Of a stretch of 64,000 nt of DNA, positions 8,672 through 19,482 are shown piece by piece. Made by a program: the position numbers and the translations under genes. Every line of letters starts with the position of its first letter. Position 1 is the stretch's first letter. The DNA is from Laribacter hongkongensis DSM 14985 (GTDB lineage: Bacteria; Pseudomonadota; Gammaproteobacteria; Burkholderiales; Aquaspirillaceae). Location of the stretch: assembly GCF_000423285.1 (NCBI RefSeq), contig NZ_KE383997.1, positions 59,556 to 123,555 on the forward strand, read 5' to 3'. A model generated the notes under the pieces. The model was given only the letters and a program-made list of their open reading frames with translations. It was not told the DNA's origin and made no database searches.

Positions 8672-9624
8672 TCAGCCCCATTTTTCATTTTCTTTAAGAG
8701 TAGCAAATTGTAGGAGATTTTTACCTTCGTTAAAACCCAAAATATTTTTAACCATCACAAACTTAGCCTCAGCCTCCGAGGTTAACATATTGCCTTTAGA
8801 GACAGTTTCATCAATATGATAACTAATCCGCCACGTTACCTCTTCTGTATTTATATTCTTAATAATTTCTTTCATGTAAGGCAAATCAACATCAGAAAAT
8901 GAAAAACCCATCACATTAACATGCTTAATATTTGCTAGACTCTCAAAAAAACTTTATTTTTTTCTATAATCTCATCAGTTCGCTTAAATGTCGAAGAAAA
9001 GTAATCATCAAGGATTTTATACCCTTCAAAAACACGTACATCTTCATCCTCTGGGTTATCTACGGAACTTAGCAATTGGCGTTGACTAGGTTCCCACCCA
9101 TGCCCAAGAACAAGATTATCAGCATCGATTGAAGCGTTACCATGTATATGCAGAATTTGTGAATCTTCAATACCATAAGATTTTTGAAGTGTATTCGTGT
9201 AATTAAAGTTCAAAAAATATGCATTTTTATTTAGCGGCAGCCTGCTATCACCAATATCTTTTGAATTGGGAACTGGAATCTGCCTAACCCAATTAGAAAA
9301 ATGAAAAGGCATTCTCTCTACAATCGACTCTACAATACGTGATATTTCGTACTGATAGTCATGATGACCAGAATCGCTCCAGTCATCATCTCCATACGAC
9401 ATAAGAAACATATTACAGTCATCCATAATCGAATCTGCATCCAATAATGAAAGCCCATCTTCAAATTCACCCCAGAATTTCCCATGGACGCCCAAATACT
9501 TTTCAATATTTGAGTAAGTGTAATAATCATTGATTTTCAAATAATCACCAAAATCATTATAACTTGAAGGCATTCCATGATGGAGGTCAAATCCATTACC
9601 AATAACATAAAGCTCATTATTCAT
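8672..9624 (-). pseudogene. AbiH-type abortive infection protein, interrupted by a one-base frameshift
   Basis: The first part starts at ATG 9624 and shows the AbiH family pattern: LYVIGNGFDLHHGMPSSYND, then AYFLNFNYTNTLQKSYG, ILHIHGNASIDADNLVLGHG. It runs into a stop after KVFLRV. In the other frame the gene continues FFESLANIKHVNV, then MGFSFSDVDLPYMKEIIKNI and ends at 8672, matching the family's C-terminal 'GfSfsdvDlpY' motif. The shift falls in a run of seven A (8945-8951, T7 on the coding strand); one more base would restore a protein of about 317 residues. AbiH proteins are linked to abortive phage exclusion. The gene is very AT-rich compared with its surroundings, suggesting recent transfer. 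A TTGACA at 9647-9642 may be its -35 box. Confidence 0.8.
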
Positions 9625-9727
9625 ATAACACCTAATAATTCTGTCAAAATGCAACCAAATTCCATGCAAATAGCAAATATGTATTTCCCTGAACTAGGCC
9701 GAGGATATTTAATTTGATATTGTTCAG

Positions 9728-10327
9728 CTAGCTTTCCTTGTCGCGATTGGTCAAACCCGAAACGACGGCTACCAGTAGCAAGCTGGCCACCCAACCGAAG
9801 ATGATTTCAAACCAGACGAGCAGGCGGGTCCAATGGTACTTGGAGAATGATCCCAGTTCATCAAACCAGCCTGCTTGAGGTGCGGGGATGTAAGGCGCCC
9901 AGTCATGCTCCTGCTGCAAATCGACCAATGGCAGGATCAAGTCAAGGGAATAGGCAAGTGGGCTGAAGCCCGTGTATTCACTGGCCAGTTCCGGGCAAAG
10001 ATACCAATTCCCCGTTCCGCTGGCCTGTTCCATGGATGGATCACCGGGCCGGCAATGCTCGTATTTTTCATAATGAAAGATCAGTGGATTGCTTGGCGCG
10101 AAAACACCATTCAGGGCAGCAGCCCAAAATACCCCAGCACAAATAAGCCAGACACCCAGCATGATGTAAAACAGCCGCAGAGGACGATAACCATACCCAA
10201 TCAGCAGGCCGAATAATTTGTGAAAGGAGCGTGGCAATATCCCATTTACCACGCCAGCCTTGCGACGCTGTTCTTCGTAGGCAATTGCTACTTTGCGCGC
10301 ATCCTCGTCATGTCCCATGCTCCGCAA
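9728..10327 (-). CDS. C-terminal two-TM half of a beta-helix repeat membrane protein
   Basis: This 199-residue stretch is in the same frame as the upstream repeat gene, separated only by one TAG codon (10340-10342) and a few sense codons. It is probably the C-terminal half of one gene. It begins with a helical linker (SMGHDEDARKVAIAYEEQRR), then TM1 (LFYIMLGVWLICAGVFWAAA), an extracytoplasmic loop with a hydrophobic, possibly re-entrant segment (SPLAYSLDLILPLVDLQQEH) and TM2 (ARR: WFEIIFGWVASLLLVAVVSG). TM-loop-TM with a dipping segment is reminiscent of 2-TM ion-channel cores, but no selectivity-filter motif is seen. Separate expression would need re-initiation at 10327 or at the ATG three codons in (10318). 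Confidence 0.6.
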   Translation of the reverse strand: MRSMGHDEDARKVAIAYEEQRRKAGVVNGILPRSFHKLFGLLIGYGYRPLRLFYIMLGVWLICAGVFWAAALNGVFAPSNPLIFHYEKYEHCRPGDPSMEQASGTGNWYLCPELASEYTGFSPLAYSLDLILPLVDLQQEHDWAPYIPAPQAGWFDELGSFSKYHWTRLLVWFEIIFGWVASLLLVAVVSGLTNRDKES

Positions 10328-10339
10328 AGTGCGGATGAG

Positions 10340-11866
10340 CTACTTCCACGGCTGTGGCCTGAAGTTTTTCCCTAAATGCTCTGATCGTTGCTTATTCAGC
10401 CATTCCAGACGCGACTGAGCACTGGTTGGCGCATTGCCAGACAAATACTCGTAGACAAACCCGTCCAGAATCAAACCACTGCTCCAGCTAACTTCATCAT
10501 CGATAAGTCTCCCAACCCGGCTACCTGCGAGACTTATCCTACCAACAGGTTCTTTTAAGTCACGGAAACGGAAGTATCCCCTCACTTGCATGCCATCAGC
10601 AATCAGGGGAGACTGACCATTAACATCCTTGAGTTGACCGCCATTGCATTCCAAATTACTGCCTATCTGAGTGCCAAGCAGGCGGACTGTACCATTTGCC
10701 TTAAAGCCATTCCCGAGAAAAACACTACCCTGGATTTTGGCTCGACCAGCCGACAGCGCATCCTTGCCATTACCATCGAACTCTCCACCGTTACATTCGA
10801 GGCTTCCGCTCACCTCTGCTTGTAGCAGAATGACTGAGCCATTTATCTTGGCTTTCCGAAAAAAAATATTTCCTTGAATCTGAGCGCTATCAGCCGACAG
10901 CGCATGCTCGCCATTACCATCGAACTCTCCTCCGATACACTCGAGGTTATTGCAGATCTGCACACCATGCAGGCAGACTGTACCATTTGCCTTAAAGCCA
11001 TTCCGGAGAAAAACACCACCCTCGATTTTGGCTAGTTCAGCCGACAGCGCAGCCTTGCCATTACCATCGAACTCTCCACCGTCACATTTGAGGCTTCCGC
11101 CCACCTCTGCTTGTTGCAGGATGACTGAACCATTTATCTTGGATTTCTGAAGAAAAATATTTCCTTGAATCTGAGCGCTATCAACCAACAGCGCAGCCTT
11201 GCCATTACCATCGAACTCTCCACCGTAACATCCGATGTCGTTGCCGATCTGCACACCAGGTAGGCGGACTGCACCATTTGCCTTAAAGCCATTCCGGAGA
11301 AAAACACTACCCTGGATTTTGGCTCGATTAGCCGACAGCGCAGCCTTGCCATTGCCGTCGAAATTTCCACCCTGACAGTCGAGGTTGCTACCAATCTCTG
11401 CACCGATCAGGCAAACCTCGCCATTTGCCTTAAAGCCGTCACGGAGAAAAACACTGCCCTTAGCAACCAGACGGCCAGCGCTCAGTCCCGGCAGTTGTGA
11501 GCCGGATAGATCGAGCACACCATCAACATGGACATCTTGGAGTACAACCTCCTTCTCAAAATAACATTTGATTAGTTGCAAACTATTTTGGATCTTGCAA
11601 TCTCTCAAATCCAGCTCGCTGGAGATCCAAGCTCCCTGCAAACAAACTCTACGGACATCAACCGGTGCCCGAGCATCTCCCCCCAAAGCGAGAAAGCGCA
11701 GGAACCCCGCTCGAACGCGATTACCCGCTGTCATTTCACTGGGCCGCGTGGAGTTGATGATTGCCTTCTTATTCATGCGCACAGCATCACGCAGTATTTT
11801 CTCTGCAGGCAGCAGTGGCAAAAAATTGGTTAACGACCGGCCATGCGGTTTTTTGATGATGCGCAT
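10340..11866 (-). CDS. Beta-helix repeat protein, N-terminal half, ending at an in-frame amber codon
   Basis: These 508 residues have an N-terminal helical cap (1-80), then pentapeptide-like strands, then six near-identical repeats of 47-49 residues (about 133-426) built on AKIQGSVFLRNGFKANGTV and GGEFDGNGKAALSA. Hydrophobic residues alternate as in a right-handed beta-helix. Proteins with such repeats plus a C-terminal membrane part occur in databases under the loose name 'membrane-associated oxidoreductase'; I see no nucleotide-binding or redox motif. The frame stops at TAG after RPQPWK and continues in phase as LIRTLRSMGHDEDARKV, so the ancestral codon was probably CAG. The intact protein would be about 710 residues. 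No clear RBS precedes the ATG at 11866. Confidence 0.75.
   Translation of the reverse strand: MRIIKKPHGRSLTNFLPLLPAEKILRDAVRMNKKAIINSTRPSEMTAGNRVRAGFLRFLALGGDARAPVDVRRVCLQGAWISSELDLRDCKIQNSLQLIKCYFEKEVVLQDVHVDGVLDLSGSQLPGLSAGRLVAKGSVFLRDGFKANGEVCLIGAEIGSNLDCQGGNFDGNGKAALSANRAKIQGSVFLRNGFKANGAVRLPGVQIGNDIGCYGGEFDGNGKAALLVDSAQIQGNIFLQKSKINGSVILQQAEVGGSLKCDGGEFDGNGKAALSAELAKIEGGVFLRNGFKANGTVCLHGVQICNNLECIGGEFDGNGEHALSADSAQIQGNIFFRKAKINGSVILLQAEVSGSLECNGGEFDGNGKDALSAGRAKIQGSVFLGNGFKANGTVRLLGTQIGSNLECNGGQLKDVNGQSPLIADGMQVRGYFRFRDLKEPVGRISLAGSRVGRLIDDEVSWSSGLILDGFVYEYLSGNAPTSAQSRLEWLNKQRSEHLGKNFRPQPWK
10589..11470 (-). repeat. Six tandem 141-147 bp coding repeats
   Basis: Six consecutive units inside the beta-helix gene share long stretches at DNA level (for example TTGCCATTACCATCGAACTC and TTTGCCTTAAAGCCATTC recur on the + strand). 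At protein level the units alternate between a 'FLRNGFKANGTV' form and a shorter 'FLQKSKINGSV' form, so a two-unit block appears to have been duplicated. Such repeats can expand or contract by recombination. Confidence 0.85.
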
Positions 11867-12186
11867 GTTGTTGGCTTAAATGGGGGAAAGGGCAGATATT
11901 ACCTTCCATCTGCCATGCAACAACTGCGAAAGCTGATTTTCTGGCGAAGCTATGGACAAAACACAGCGTTTTTTGAAACACCGCTCGAAGAGACGTCCAT
12001 CGTGGTCATGCAAAGACATGCAAATAGTGAATGGCAGCTCCGTGACACTGCCCCAGCAACACCTTGACGAAGGAGATGGAGTCTCTAGGCAAACGTGATG
12101 CACACACATCCAATTAGAAGGTGCCCCGGAGTTTTAGAAGGTGGCCTAGAGCTGGCCAAGATGGAAAACCGGAAGCCCAAACGCAA
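11867..12186. other. Gap with no recognisable gene
   Basis: These 320 bases between the repeat gene and the tRNA-Ser terminator carry no frame I can support. The promoter of the leftward repeat gene is expected here but no clear -10/-35 pair was found. A short dyad TGGCC/GGCCA lies near 12143-12160. Confidence 0.4.
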
Positions 12187-12187
12187 G

Positions 12188-12211
12188 AAAGCCCTGAATA
12201 ATCAGGGCTTT
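12188..12211 (-). terminator. Terminator of tRNA-Ser
   Basis: Arms AAAGCCCTGA (12188-12197) and TCAGGGCTTT (12202-12211) with a 4-base loop lie 13 bases after the tRNA 3' end on its strand. Confidence 0.72.
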
Positions 12212-12223
12212 ACTTTACGTGAG

Positions 12224-12313
<90 letters not shown>

Positions 12314-12430
12314 GCATTGTCCGCCGCGCATTGCGCTGCGGACAGGTTGCGAATAATACCTGAATAAAATCCGGGCGCAACCCCTTTTGCAAAAAAATCT
12401 GCTACCCGGCCAAGCCCCCTCTTACTTAAC

Positions 12431-13348
12431 ATGGAAAACTCCAGGTTCAATCATCATCTGCGCATGACTCCTTGCCTGCTTTCCCGCTCACTCCACCTGC
12501 AACTCAATCATCACCGTCATCATGTACGCATCTGGGGCGATGATGACTGGCCTCGCCTGTTCATGCTCCATGGCTGGATGGACCATTCCGCCACCTTCCA
12601 GTTTCTGGCAGAGGCCTTCATCCGAAGCTATCAGATCATCGCACCGGACTGGCGCGGCTTTGGTGGCTCGGACTGGAACAGCGGCAGCTACTACTCACCC
12701 GACTATCTGGCAGACCTGGACGCCCTGCTGGCGCATTTCAGTCCCAGGCAGCCGGTACACCTAATCGGCCACAGCATGGGTGGCATGATCGCCAGCCTGT
12801 ATGCAGGCATCCGGCCAGAGCGTGTAGCCAGCCTGGTTTCCATAGAAGGATTCGGCATGCCCGACAGCCAGCCCGCAAATGCTCCCGAGCGCTACGCACG
12901 CTGGCTGGAGCAAAAGCGCTCAGGCATGAGTTTCGGTCCGCTGACGTCACTGGACATGCTCGCCGCCCGCATGCAGTGGCGCCAGCCGCACCTGACACCG
13001 GAACGGGCTCTCTGGCTGGCAGGACAATGGACCACCACCGACCCGCATGGCGGGTTGCAGTATCGCGCGGACCCCAGGCACAAGATGGTCAATCCGGTGC
13101 TGTACCGGCTGGAAGAAGCCAAGGCCTGCTGGAGACGCATTACCTGCCCGGTACTGTGGGTCATTGGCGGTGCCCCCGAACATTCGGTTTCGGCGCAGGC
13201 GGTTTTCAACACACTGGATGAACGCCGCTCATGCTTTGCCAGGCTGAGCGAGGTCACGATCGCCAACGCCGGACACATGGTGCAGCAAGAGCAGCCAGAG
13301 GCGCTGGCAAAAGCGATCGAGGATTTCCTCTCCGGCATCATCGCCTGA
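12431..13348 (+). CDS. Alpha/beta hydrolase
   Basis: This is a 305-residue alpha/beta-fold hydrolase. The oxyanion segment FMLHGWMDHSATF, the nucleophile elbow HLIGHSMGGMIAS (Ser in GHSMG), the late acid region PVLWVIGGAPEHSVS and the catalytic His in IANAGHMVQQEQPE are all in order. Substrate cannot be told; esterases and haloalkane-dehalogenase-like enzymes share this plan. There is no signal peptide, so a cytoplasmic location is likely. It is a single gene that starts 117 bases after tRNA-Ser on the opposite strand. Neither the first ATG (12431) nor the ATG at 12464 has a good RBS, so the start is uncertain; the fold begins after residue 12 in either case. Confidence 0.87.
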   Translation: MENSRFNHHLRMTPCLLSRSLHLQLNHHRHHVRIWGDDDWPRLFMLHGWMDHSATFQFLAEAFIRSYQIIAPDWRGFGGSDWNSGSYYSPDYLADLDALLAHFSPRQPVHLIGHSMGGMIASLYAGIRPERVASLVSIEGFGMPDSQPANAPERYARWLEQKRSGMSFGPLTSLDMLAARMQWRQPHLTPERALWLAGQWTTTDPHGGLQYRADPRHKMVNPVLYRLEEAKACWRRITCPVLWVIGGAPEHSVSAQAVFNTLDERRSCFARLSEVTIANAGHMVQQEQPEALAKAIEDFLSGIIA

Positions 13349-13400
13349 ACCGGCTTCGGCACCCTCACGGCTCAGAAGGCCGAAGCCGCCCTTCCGGTCG

Positions 13401-15044
13401 TCACAGGTCCAGGATGACCTTGGCCGCCACCGCGATCTGGTACAGGATCTGGCTGATGCCGCGGGTCACTTCAATGTTCTTGCTCTCCACCTTCGGCAAC
13501 ACCATCACCTCGTCACCCGCCTCGATCTTGGTCCGGCCGCTGGCCTGGATCGCCTCGCCATTGGGGCGGATCAACACGACCTTGCTGGTGTCCGAACTTT
13601 GCGTATAGCCGCCGACAAGGTCGATGTAATCACGGGCGCGCAAGCCGGATTCCCAGCTGACGGCAGCCGGGAACAGCACTTCGCCATGCACCATCACCAC
13701 GCTGGTCTTGCGCGGAATGCGGATGATGTCGCCGTCTTCCAGCAGCATGGTCTTGGCGGTTTTCTCGTTCAACACCACCTGCCCCTTGGGCTCGACCTTG
13801 CGCGCCTGCTCGACAAACTTGGCAATCAGCGCCGCTTCCTGCGTACGCAGGCTGGCTTCCTCACTGGTACTGGAGCGGGCCGACAAGGCTGTTTCCTGCA
13901 ATTTCTGCAACGAAATGTTGAGCATCTCGCGCTGGCGCTCGGCCACGGACTTGCGGTAAAGCTGGAGCTGGTCCAGCCGCGACATCGAATTGGCATTGAT
14001 GTGGTCCAGCACCTCGCCCATGGTCGCGCCATACGGCAGCACCAGCGCATGCTCGCCCGAATGGGCGCCTTCGATACGTACCTGGATCGTGCCGGCATAG
14101 CGGTCTGCCGTCACGTTGAGCTGGTCACCGTCATACAGCATCACTTCCTTGCGCGCCTCGGCCAGCGGGTAATACTCGCTCATCTGCCGGGTGCCCTGGC
14201 TGCGCAGCACGCTGACATGGGTGGCGCCCGGACGCGGATGCGCCAGCGCCAGCGCATCGGTCAACGACACGATCGGCTGGTCGAACTCGAAATCAAACGG
14301 ATTGAGCACCTCGCCGCGCACGCTGAAGGTATGCCGGCGGGCACCGACGACAATCGCGTCGCCATCGGCCAGCGGAAAGAAATCGATGTTGCCCCGCAGC
14401 AGGAAGTCGTACAGGTTGATGCGGCGGTACACCGCATCTCCGCGCTTGAGCACGATGTCGATATAGCTGCCGCGCTCGGCATCCACCCCCCCGGCCCGGT
14501 CCAGAAACGCCAGCACGCTGTCGGCCGCCACACCACCGTACAGGCCTGGCTGGCGCACAAAGCCGGTGACGAACACCTTGACCGGCTGGCTGGCATCCAG
14601 TTGCGCCGCACTCTGTACCTCGCGCCCTGCCAGCTTCCTGACCGCACTGCTGACCGTTGCGTTCAGCCGGTCATGCCGCACACCGGCAAGCTTGACGGCC
14701 CCCACCCCCGGCACCACCACCTGGCCGTCGGCGTCCACCGTCAGGGTGTCGTCAAACTCCATGCTGCCCCACAGCTTGAGCTTGATCCGGTCACCCGTGT
14801 TCAGCACGTACGCCTGCGGAATGCCGCCGCCGGCCATTTTGGCAAACGACCCCCCGAACAGCTGGGTGCCGAACATGCGGCTGCCCACGCTGTCAGCCAC
14901 CGGTTTGCCCGCAACCGGTCTGGCGGCATCTTCCGCCTGCACCGGCAGGCTGCCGAGCAGGCCACACAGCACCAACCCGGCCAGAACCGGCCCGCAGCCA
15001 CGCAAACGAAGAAAGAAAAAACGGATAAACACGCTAGAAACCAT
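13401..15044 (-). CDS. Polysaccharide export protein (Wza-type, SLBB domains)
   Basis: This 547-residue protein carries a Sec signal (about residues 1-37, ending PVQA before EDAARP). A Poly_export domain begins at AYVLNTGDRIKLKLWGSMEF and continues through VDADGQVVVPGVGAVKLAGV. SLBB-like modules follow (VKVFVTGFVRQPGLYGG; HTFSVRGEVLNPFDFEFDQP; VVMVHGEVLFPAAVSWESG). A charged coiled-coil insertion (about 365-430) separates the later SLBB repeats. Family members form outer-membrane export channels or periplasmic adaptors for capsule or exopolysaccharide. There is no lipobox cysteine at the cleavage site, unlike E. coli Wza. It stands alone here, with no glycosyltransferase or Wzc-like gene next to it. 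Confidence 0.9.
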   Translation of the reverse strand: MVSSVFIRFFFLRLRGCGPVLAGLVLCGLLGSLPVQAEDAARPVAGKPVADSVGSRMFGTQLFGGSFAKMAGGGIPQAYVLNTGDRIKLKLWGSMEFDDTLTVDADGQVVVPGVGAVKLAGVRHDRLNATVSSAVRKLAGREVQSAAQLDASQPVKVFVTGFVRQPGLYGGVAADSVLAFLDRAGGVDAERGSYIDIVLKRGDAVYRRINLYDFLLRGNIDFFPLADGDAIVVGARRHTFSVRGEVLNPFDFEFDQPIVSLTDALALAHPRPGATHVSVLRSQGTRQMSEYYPLAEARKEVMLYDGDQLNVTADRYAGTIQVRIEGAHSGEHALVLPYGATMGEVLDHINANSMSRLDQLQLYRKSVAERQREMLNISLQKLQETALSARSSTSEEASLRTQEAALIAKFVEQARKVEPKGQVVLNEKTAKTMLLEDGDIIRIPRKTSVVMVHGEVLFPAAVSWESGLRARDYIDLVGGYTQSSDTSKVVLIRPNGEAIQASGRTKIEAGDEVMVLPKVESKNIEVTRGISQILYQIAVAAKVILDL

Positions 15045-15218
15045 GATTCACGATACCGGCAGACACGGCAGGACATGCACGACAGCCCTGCAAAAACCGC
15101 ATTCTAGTCGCATGAGGCAACACATAGCTGACGACTTGCACGACGCCGGCTGCCCCACCCTCGCCCGATAAGGCTAAAATCGCCCGCTTGTGTTTTTCCA
15201 AGACAGACGAGACCTCCG

Positions 15219-16814
15219 ATGCGCCTGGCTCTAGCCCAGTTCAACCCCATCGTCGGCGACATTGCCGGCAACGCCAACGAGATCGCCCGCCTCGCCCGCG
15301 AAGCCATGGCGGCAGGCGCCGACGTACTCCTGACCCCCGAACTGGCACTGACCGGCTACAGCCCGGAAGACCTGCTGCTGCGCCCGGCCTTTTATGCCGA
15401 GGTCAACCGCCAGCTGGACCGGCTGATGGAAATCGACGGCATCACCCTGATCATCGGCCACCCGGCCATGCTGGGCAGCGAACGCTTCAACGCCGCCACC
15501 GTCATGCGCGACGGCAACATCCTGGGCACCTATCACAAGATGCGCCTGCCCAACGAAGAGGTATTCGACGAAGTCCGCTACTTCACCCCCGGCGTGGCAC
15601 CGCTGGTATTCGGGCAGGACGGTGTCAACATCGGCGTACTGGTCTGCGAAGACATCTGGGGGCCGGAACCGGCCGCTGAAGCGCTGGATGCCGGCGCCGA
15701 CGTGCTGCTGGTGATGAACGCCTCGCCGTTCCACCGCGAAAAACACGCCGTACGCGAGCAGGAATGCCGCTGGCGCGTCGAGGAAACCGGCCTGCCGGTG
15801 GCCTACGTCAATCTGGTCGGCGGGCAGGACGAGCTGGTGTTCGACGGCGCGTCGTTTGCACTCAACCGCGCCGGCGAACCGGTCTGCCGCCTGCCGCATT
15901 TCGAGGCGGCGCTGGGCTTCCTCGACGTGCAGGACGGCGACATCCAGCCGGCCGTCATGGCCCCGCTGCCCGATCCGGTGGAAGCGGTTTACCGCGCCCT
16001 GGTACTGGGCGTGCGCGACTACATCGGCAAGAACGGCTTTCCGGGCGTACTGCTCGGCCTGTCCGGCGGCATCGACTCGGCCCTGACGCTGGCCATCGCC
16101 GTTGACGCGCTCGGTGCCGACAGGGTGCACGCGGTCATGATGCCTTCGCGCTATACCGCCGGCATCAGCGTGGACGACAGCCGCGACATGGTGGAGCGGC
16201 TGGGCGTGCGCTACGACGAGGTGGCCATCTGGCCGATGTACGAATCCTTCATGCAGGCGCTGACCCCGCTGTTTGCCGGCGCAGCCGCCGACACCACCGA
16301 GGAAAACCTGCAATCACGCATCCGCGGCGTCATCCTGATGGCGCTCTCCAACAAGACCGGCAAGCTGGTGCTGACCACCGGCAACAAGTCGGAAATGACC
16401 ACCGGCTACGCCACCCTCTATGGCGACATGGCCGGCGGTTTTGCCGTGCTCAAGGATGTTGCCAAGACGCTGGTGTACGAGCTGTCCGAGTGGCGCAACC
16501 GCCAGGGCAGCGAGGTGATCCCGCGCCGCATCATCGACCGGGCGCCCAGCGCCGAACTGCGGCCGGACCAGGTCGACCAGGACAGCCTGCCGCCTTACGA
16601 TGTGCTGGACGCCATCATGGCCGAATATGTGGAAATGAACCGCAGTGCGGCCGACATCGTCGCACTGGGCTATGACACCGCCGACGTCGAGCGCGTCACC
16701 CGTCTGTTGAAAGTCAACGAATACAAGCGCCGGCAGGCTCCGGTCGGCCCGCGCATCACCCATCGCGCCTTCGGCAAGGACTGGCGCTATCCGATCACCA
16801 ACCGCTTTCGTTGA
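15219..16814 (+). CDS. nadE: Glutamine-dependent NAD+ synthetase
   Basis: This 531-residue enzyme makes the last step of NAD synthesis, amidating deamido-NAD+ with ammonia from glutamine. The N-terminal nitrilase-type glutaminase domain has the triad Glu41 (LLTPELALTG), Lys106 (GTYHKMRLPNEEVFDE) and Cys142 (VLVCEDIWGPE). The C-terminal synthetase domain has the PP-loop LSGGIDSALT at about 280-288. The length is usual for the two-domain bacterial form. It is followed 23 bases later by lolA on the same strand. Confidence 0.97.
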   Translation: MRLALAQFNPIVGDIAGNANEIARLAREAMAAGADVLLTPELALTGYSPEDLLLRPAFYAEVNRQLDRLMEIDGITLIIGHPAMLGSERFNAATVMRDGNILGTYHKMRLPNEEVFDEVRYFTPGVAPLVFGQDGVNIGVLVCEDIWGPEPAAEALDAGADVLLVMNASPFHREKHAVREQECRWRVEETGLPVAYVNLVGGQDELVFDGASFALNRAGEPVCRLPHFEAALGFLDVQDGDIQPAVMAPLPDPVEAVYRALVLGVRDYIGKNGFPGVLLGLSGGIDSALTLAIAVDALGADRVHAVMMPSRYTAGISVDDSRDMVERLGVRYDEVAIWPMYESFMQALTPLFAGAAADTTEENLQSRIRGVILMALSNKTGKLVLTTGNKSEMTTGYATLYGDMAGGFAVLKDVAKTLVYELSEWRNRQGSEVIPRRIIDRAPSAELRPDQVDQDSLPPYDVLDAIMAEYVEMNRSAADIVALGYDTADVERVTRLLKVNEYKRRQAPVGPRITHRAFGKDWRYPITNRFR

Positions 16815-16837
16815 GCCGGACGAAAGAGGAGTCCGTC

Positions 16838-17437
16838 ATGAAAAAACTGTTGCTGGCCTGCGCGCTGGCGATCGCCCCGTTTGCCGCCCAGGCCGATGCC
16901 ATCGCCTCGCTCAAACAATTCGTCGGTCAGACCCGTTCGATGAAGGCCGAGTTCACCCAAGTCGTCAGCGGCCGCCAGACCCAGACTGCTTCCGGCAGCC
17001 TCGAGCTGTCGCGGCCGGGCAAGTTCCGCTGGACCTACAGCCAGCCCTACCCGCAACTGATCGTCGGTGACGGCCAGCGTCTGTGGGTGTACGACAGCGA
17101 CCTGGCACAGGTCACGTCCAAAAAGCTCGACGACGCGCTGGGCAGCAGCCCTGCCGCCCTGCTCGCCGGCAGCAACGAAATCGAGCGTGACTACCGCCTG
17201 AAAAACCTCGGCATGCAAAACGGCTTTGACTGGCTTGAAGCCACGCCCAAAAAGGAAGGCAGTTTCAACTCGGTGCGCATGGGCTTCAAGGGCAGCGAAC
17301 TCGCCGGCATGGTGCTGACCGACAGCTTTGGCCAGACCACCACCCTGACCTTCAGCCAGGTCCAGAAAAACCCGAAAATCGACCCGGACCGTTTCCGTTT
17401 CACCCCACCCAAAGGCGTTGACGTCGTCAGCGACTGA
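16838..17437 (+). CDS. lolA: Outer-membrane lipoprotein carrier LolA
   Basis: This 199-residue periplasmic chaperone receives lipoproteins from LolCDE and passes them to LolB. The signal peptide MKKLLLACALAIAPFAAQA is followed by the mature start DAIASLKQFVGQTRSMKAEF. Typical LolA segments are GSLELSRPGKFRWTYSQPYP and QLIVGDGQRLWVYDSDLAQV. The ATG at 16838 was chosen over an upstream frame start because AGAGGAG lies 8 bases before it and the signal peptide begins there. Confidence 0.95.
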   Translation: MKKLLLACALAIAPFAAQADAIASLKQFVGQTRSMKAEFTQVVSGRQTQTASGSLELSRPGKFRWTYSQPYPQLIVGDGQRLWVYDSDLAQVTSKKLDDALGSSPAALLAGSNEIERDYRLKNLGMQNGFDWLEATPKKEGSFNSVRMGFKGSELAGMVLTDSFGQTTTLTFSQVQKNPKIDPDRFRFTPPKGVDVVSD

Positions 17438-17482
17438 CCCATCCGGCGGGTGCTGCGGCACCCGCTGCATTTCTGGTATTTC

Positions 17483-19402
<1,920 letters not shown>

Positions 19403-19482
19403 CAGCTTGTCCGGTGATGACCGAGACAGCCGGCCTGAATCGGGGTAGTGTGGCGGCTGACTTTATGGAAGGAATGGCAGCA

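Larger units (their letters stand above)
4480..12223. other. Decayed prophage / defence island next to tRNA-Ser
   Basis: From about 4480 to the 3' side of tRNA-Ser the DNA changes character. It holds phage tail remnants, an IS3-family element, a phage antirepressor, small phage-like genes, an AbiH-type gene and a repeat/two-TM protein gene, with AT-rich patches (about 6560-6900 and 8560-9720) unlike the flanking core DNA. At least three genes are truncated or interrupted. A tRNA gene at the right border is a typical integration site. No integrase and no direct repeat of the tRNA 3' end were found at the left border, so both limits are approximate. Confidence 0.6.
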
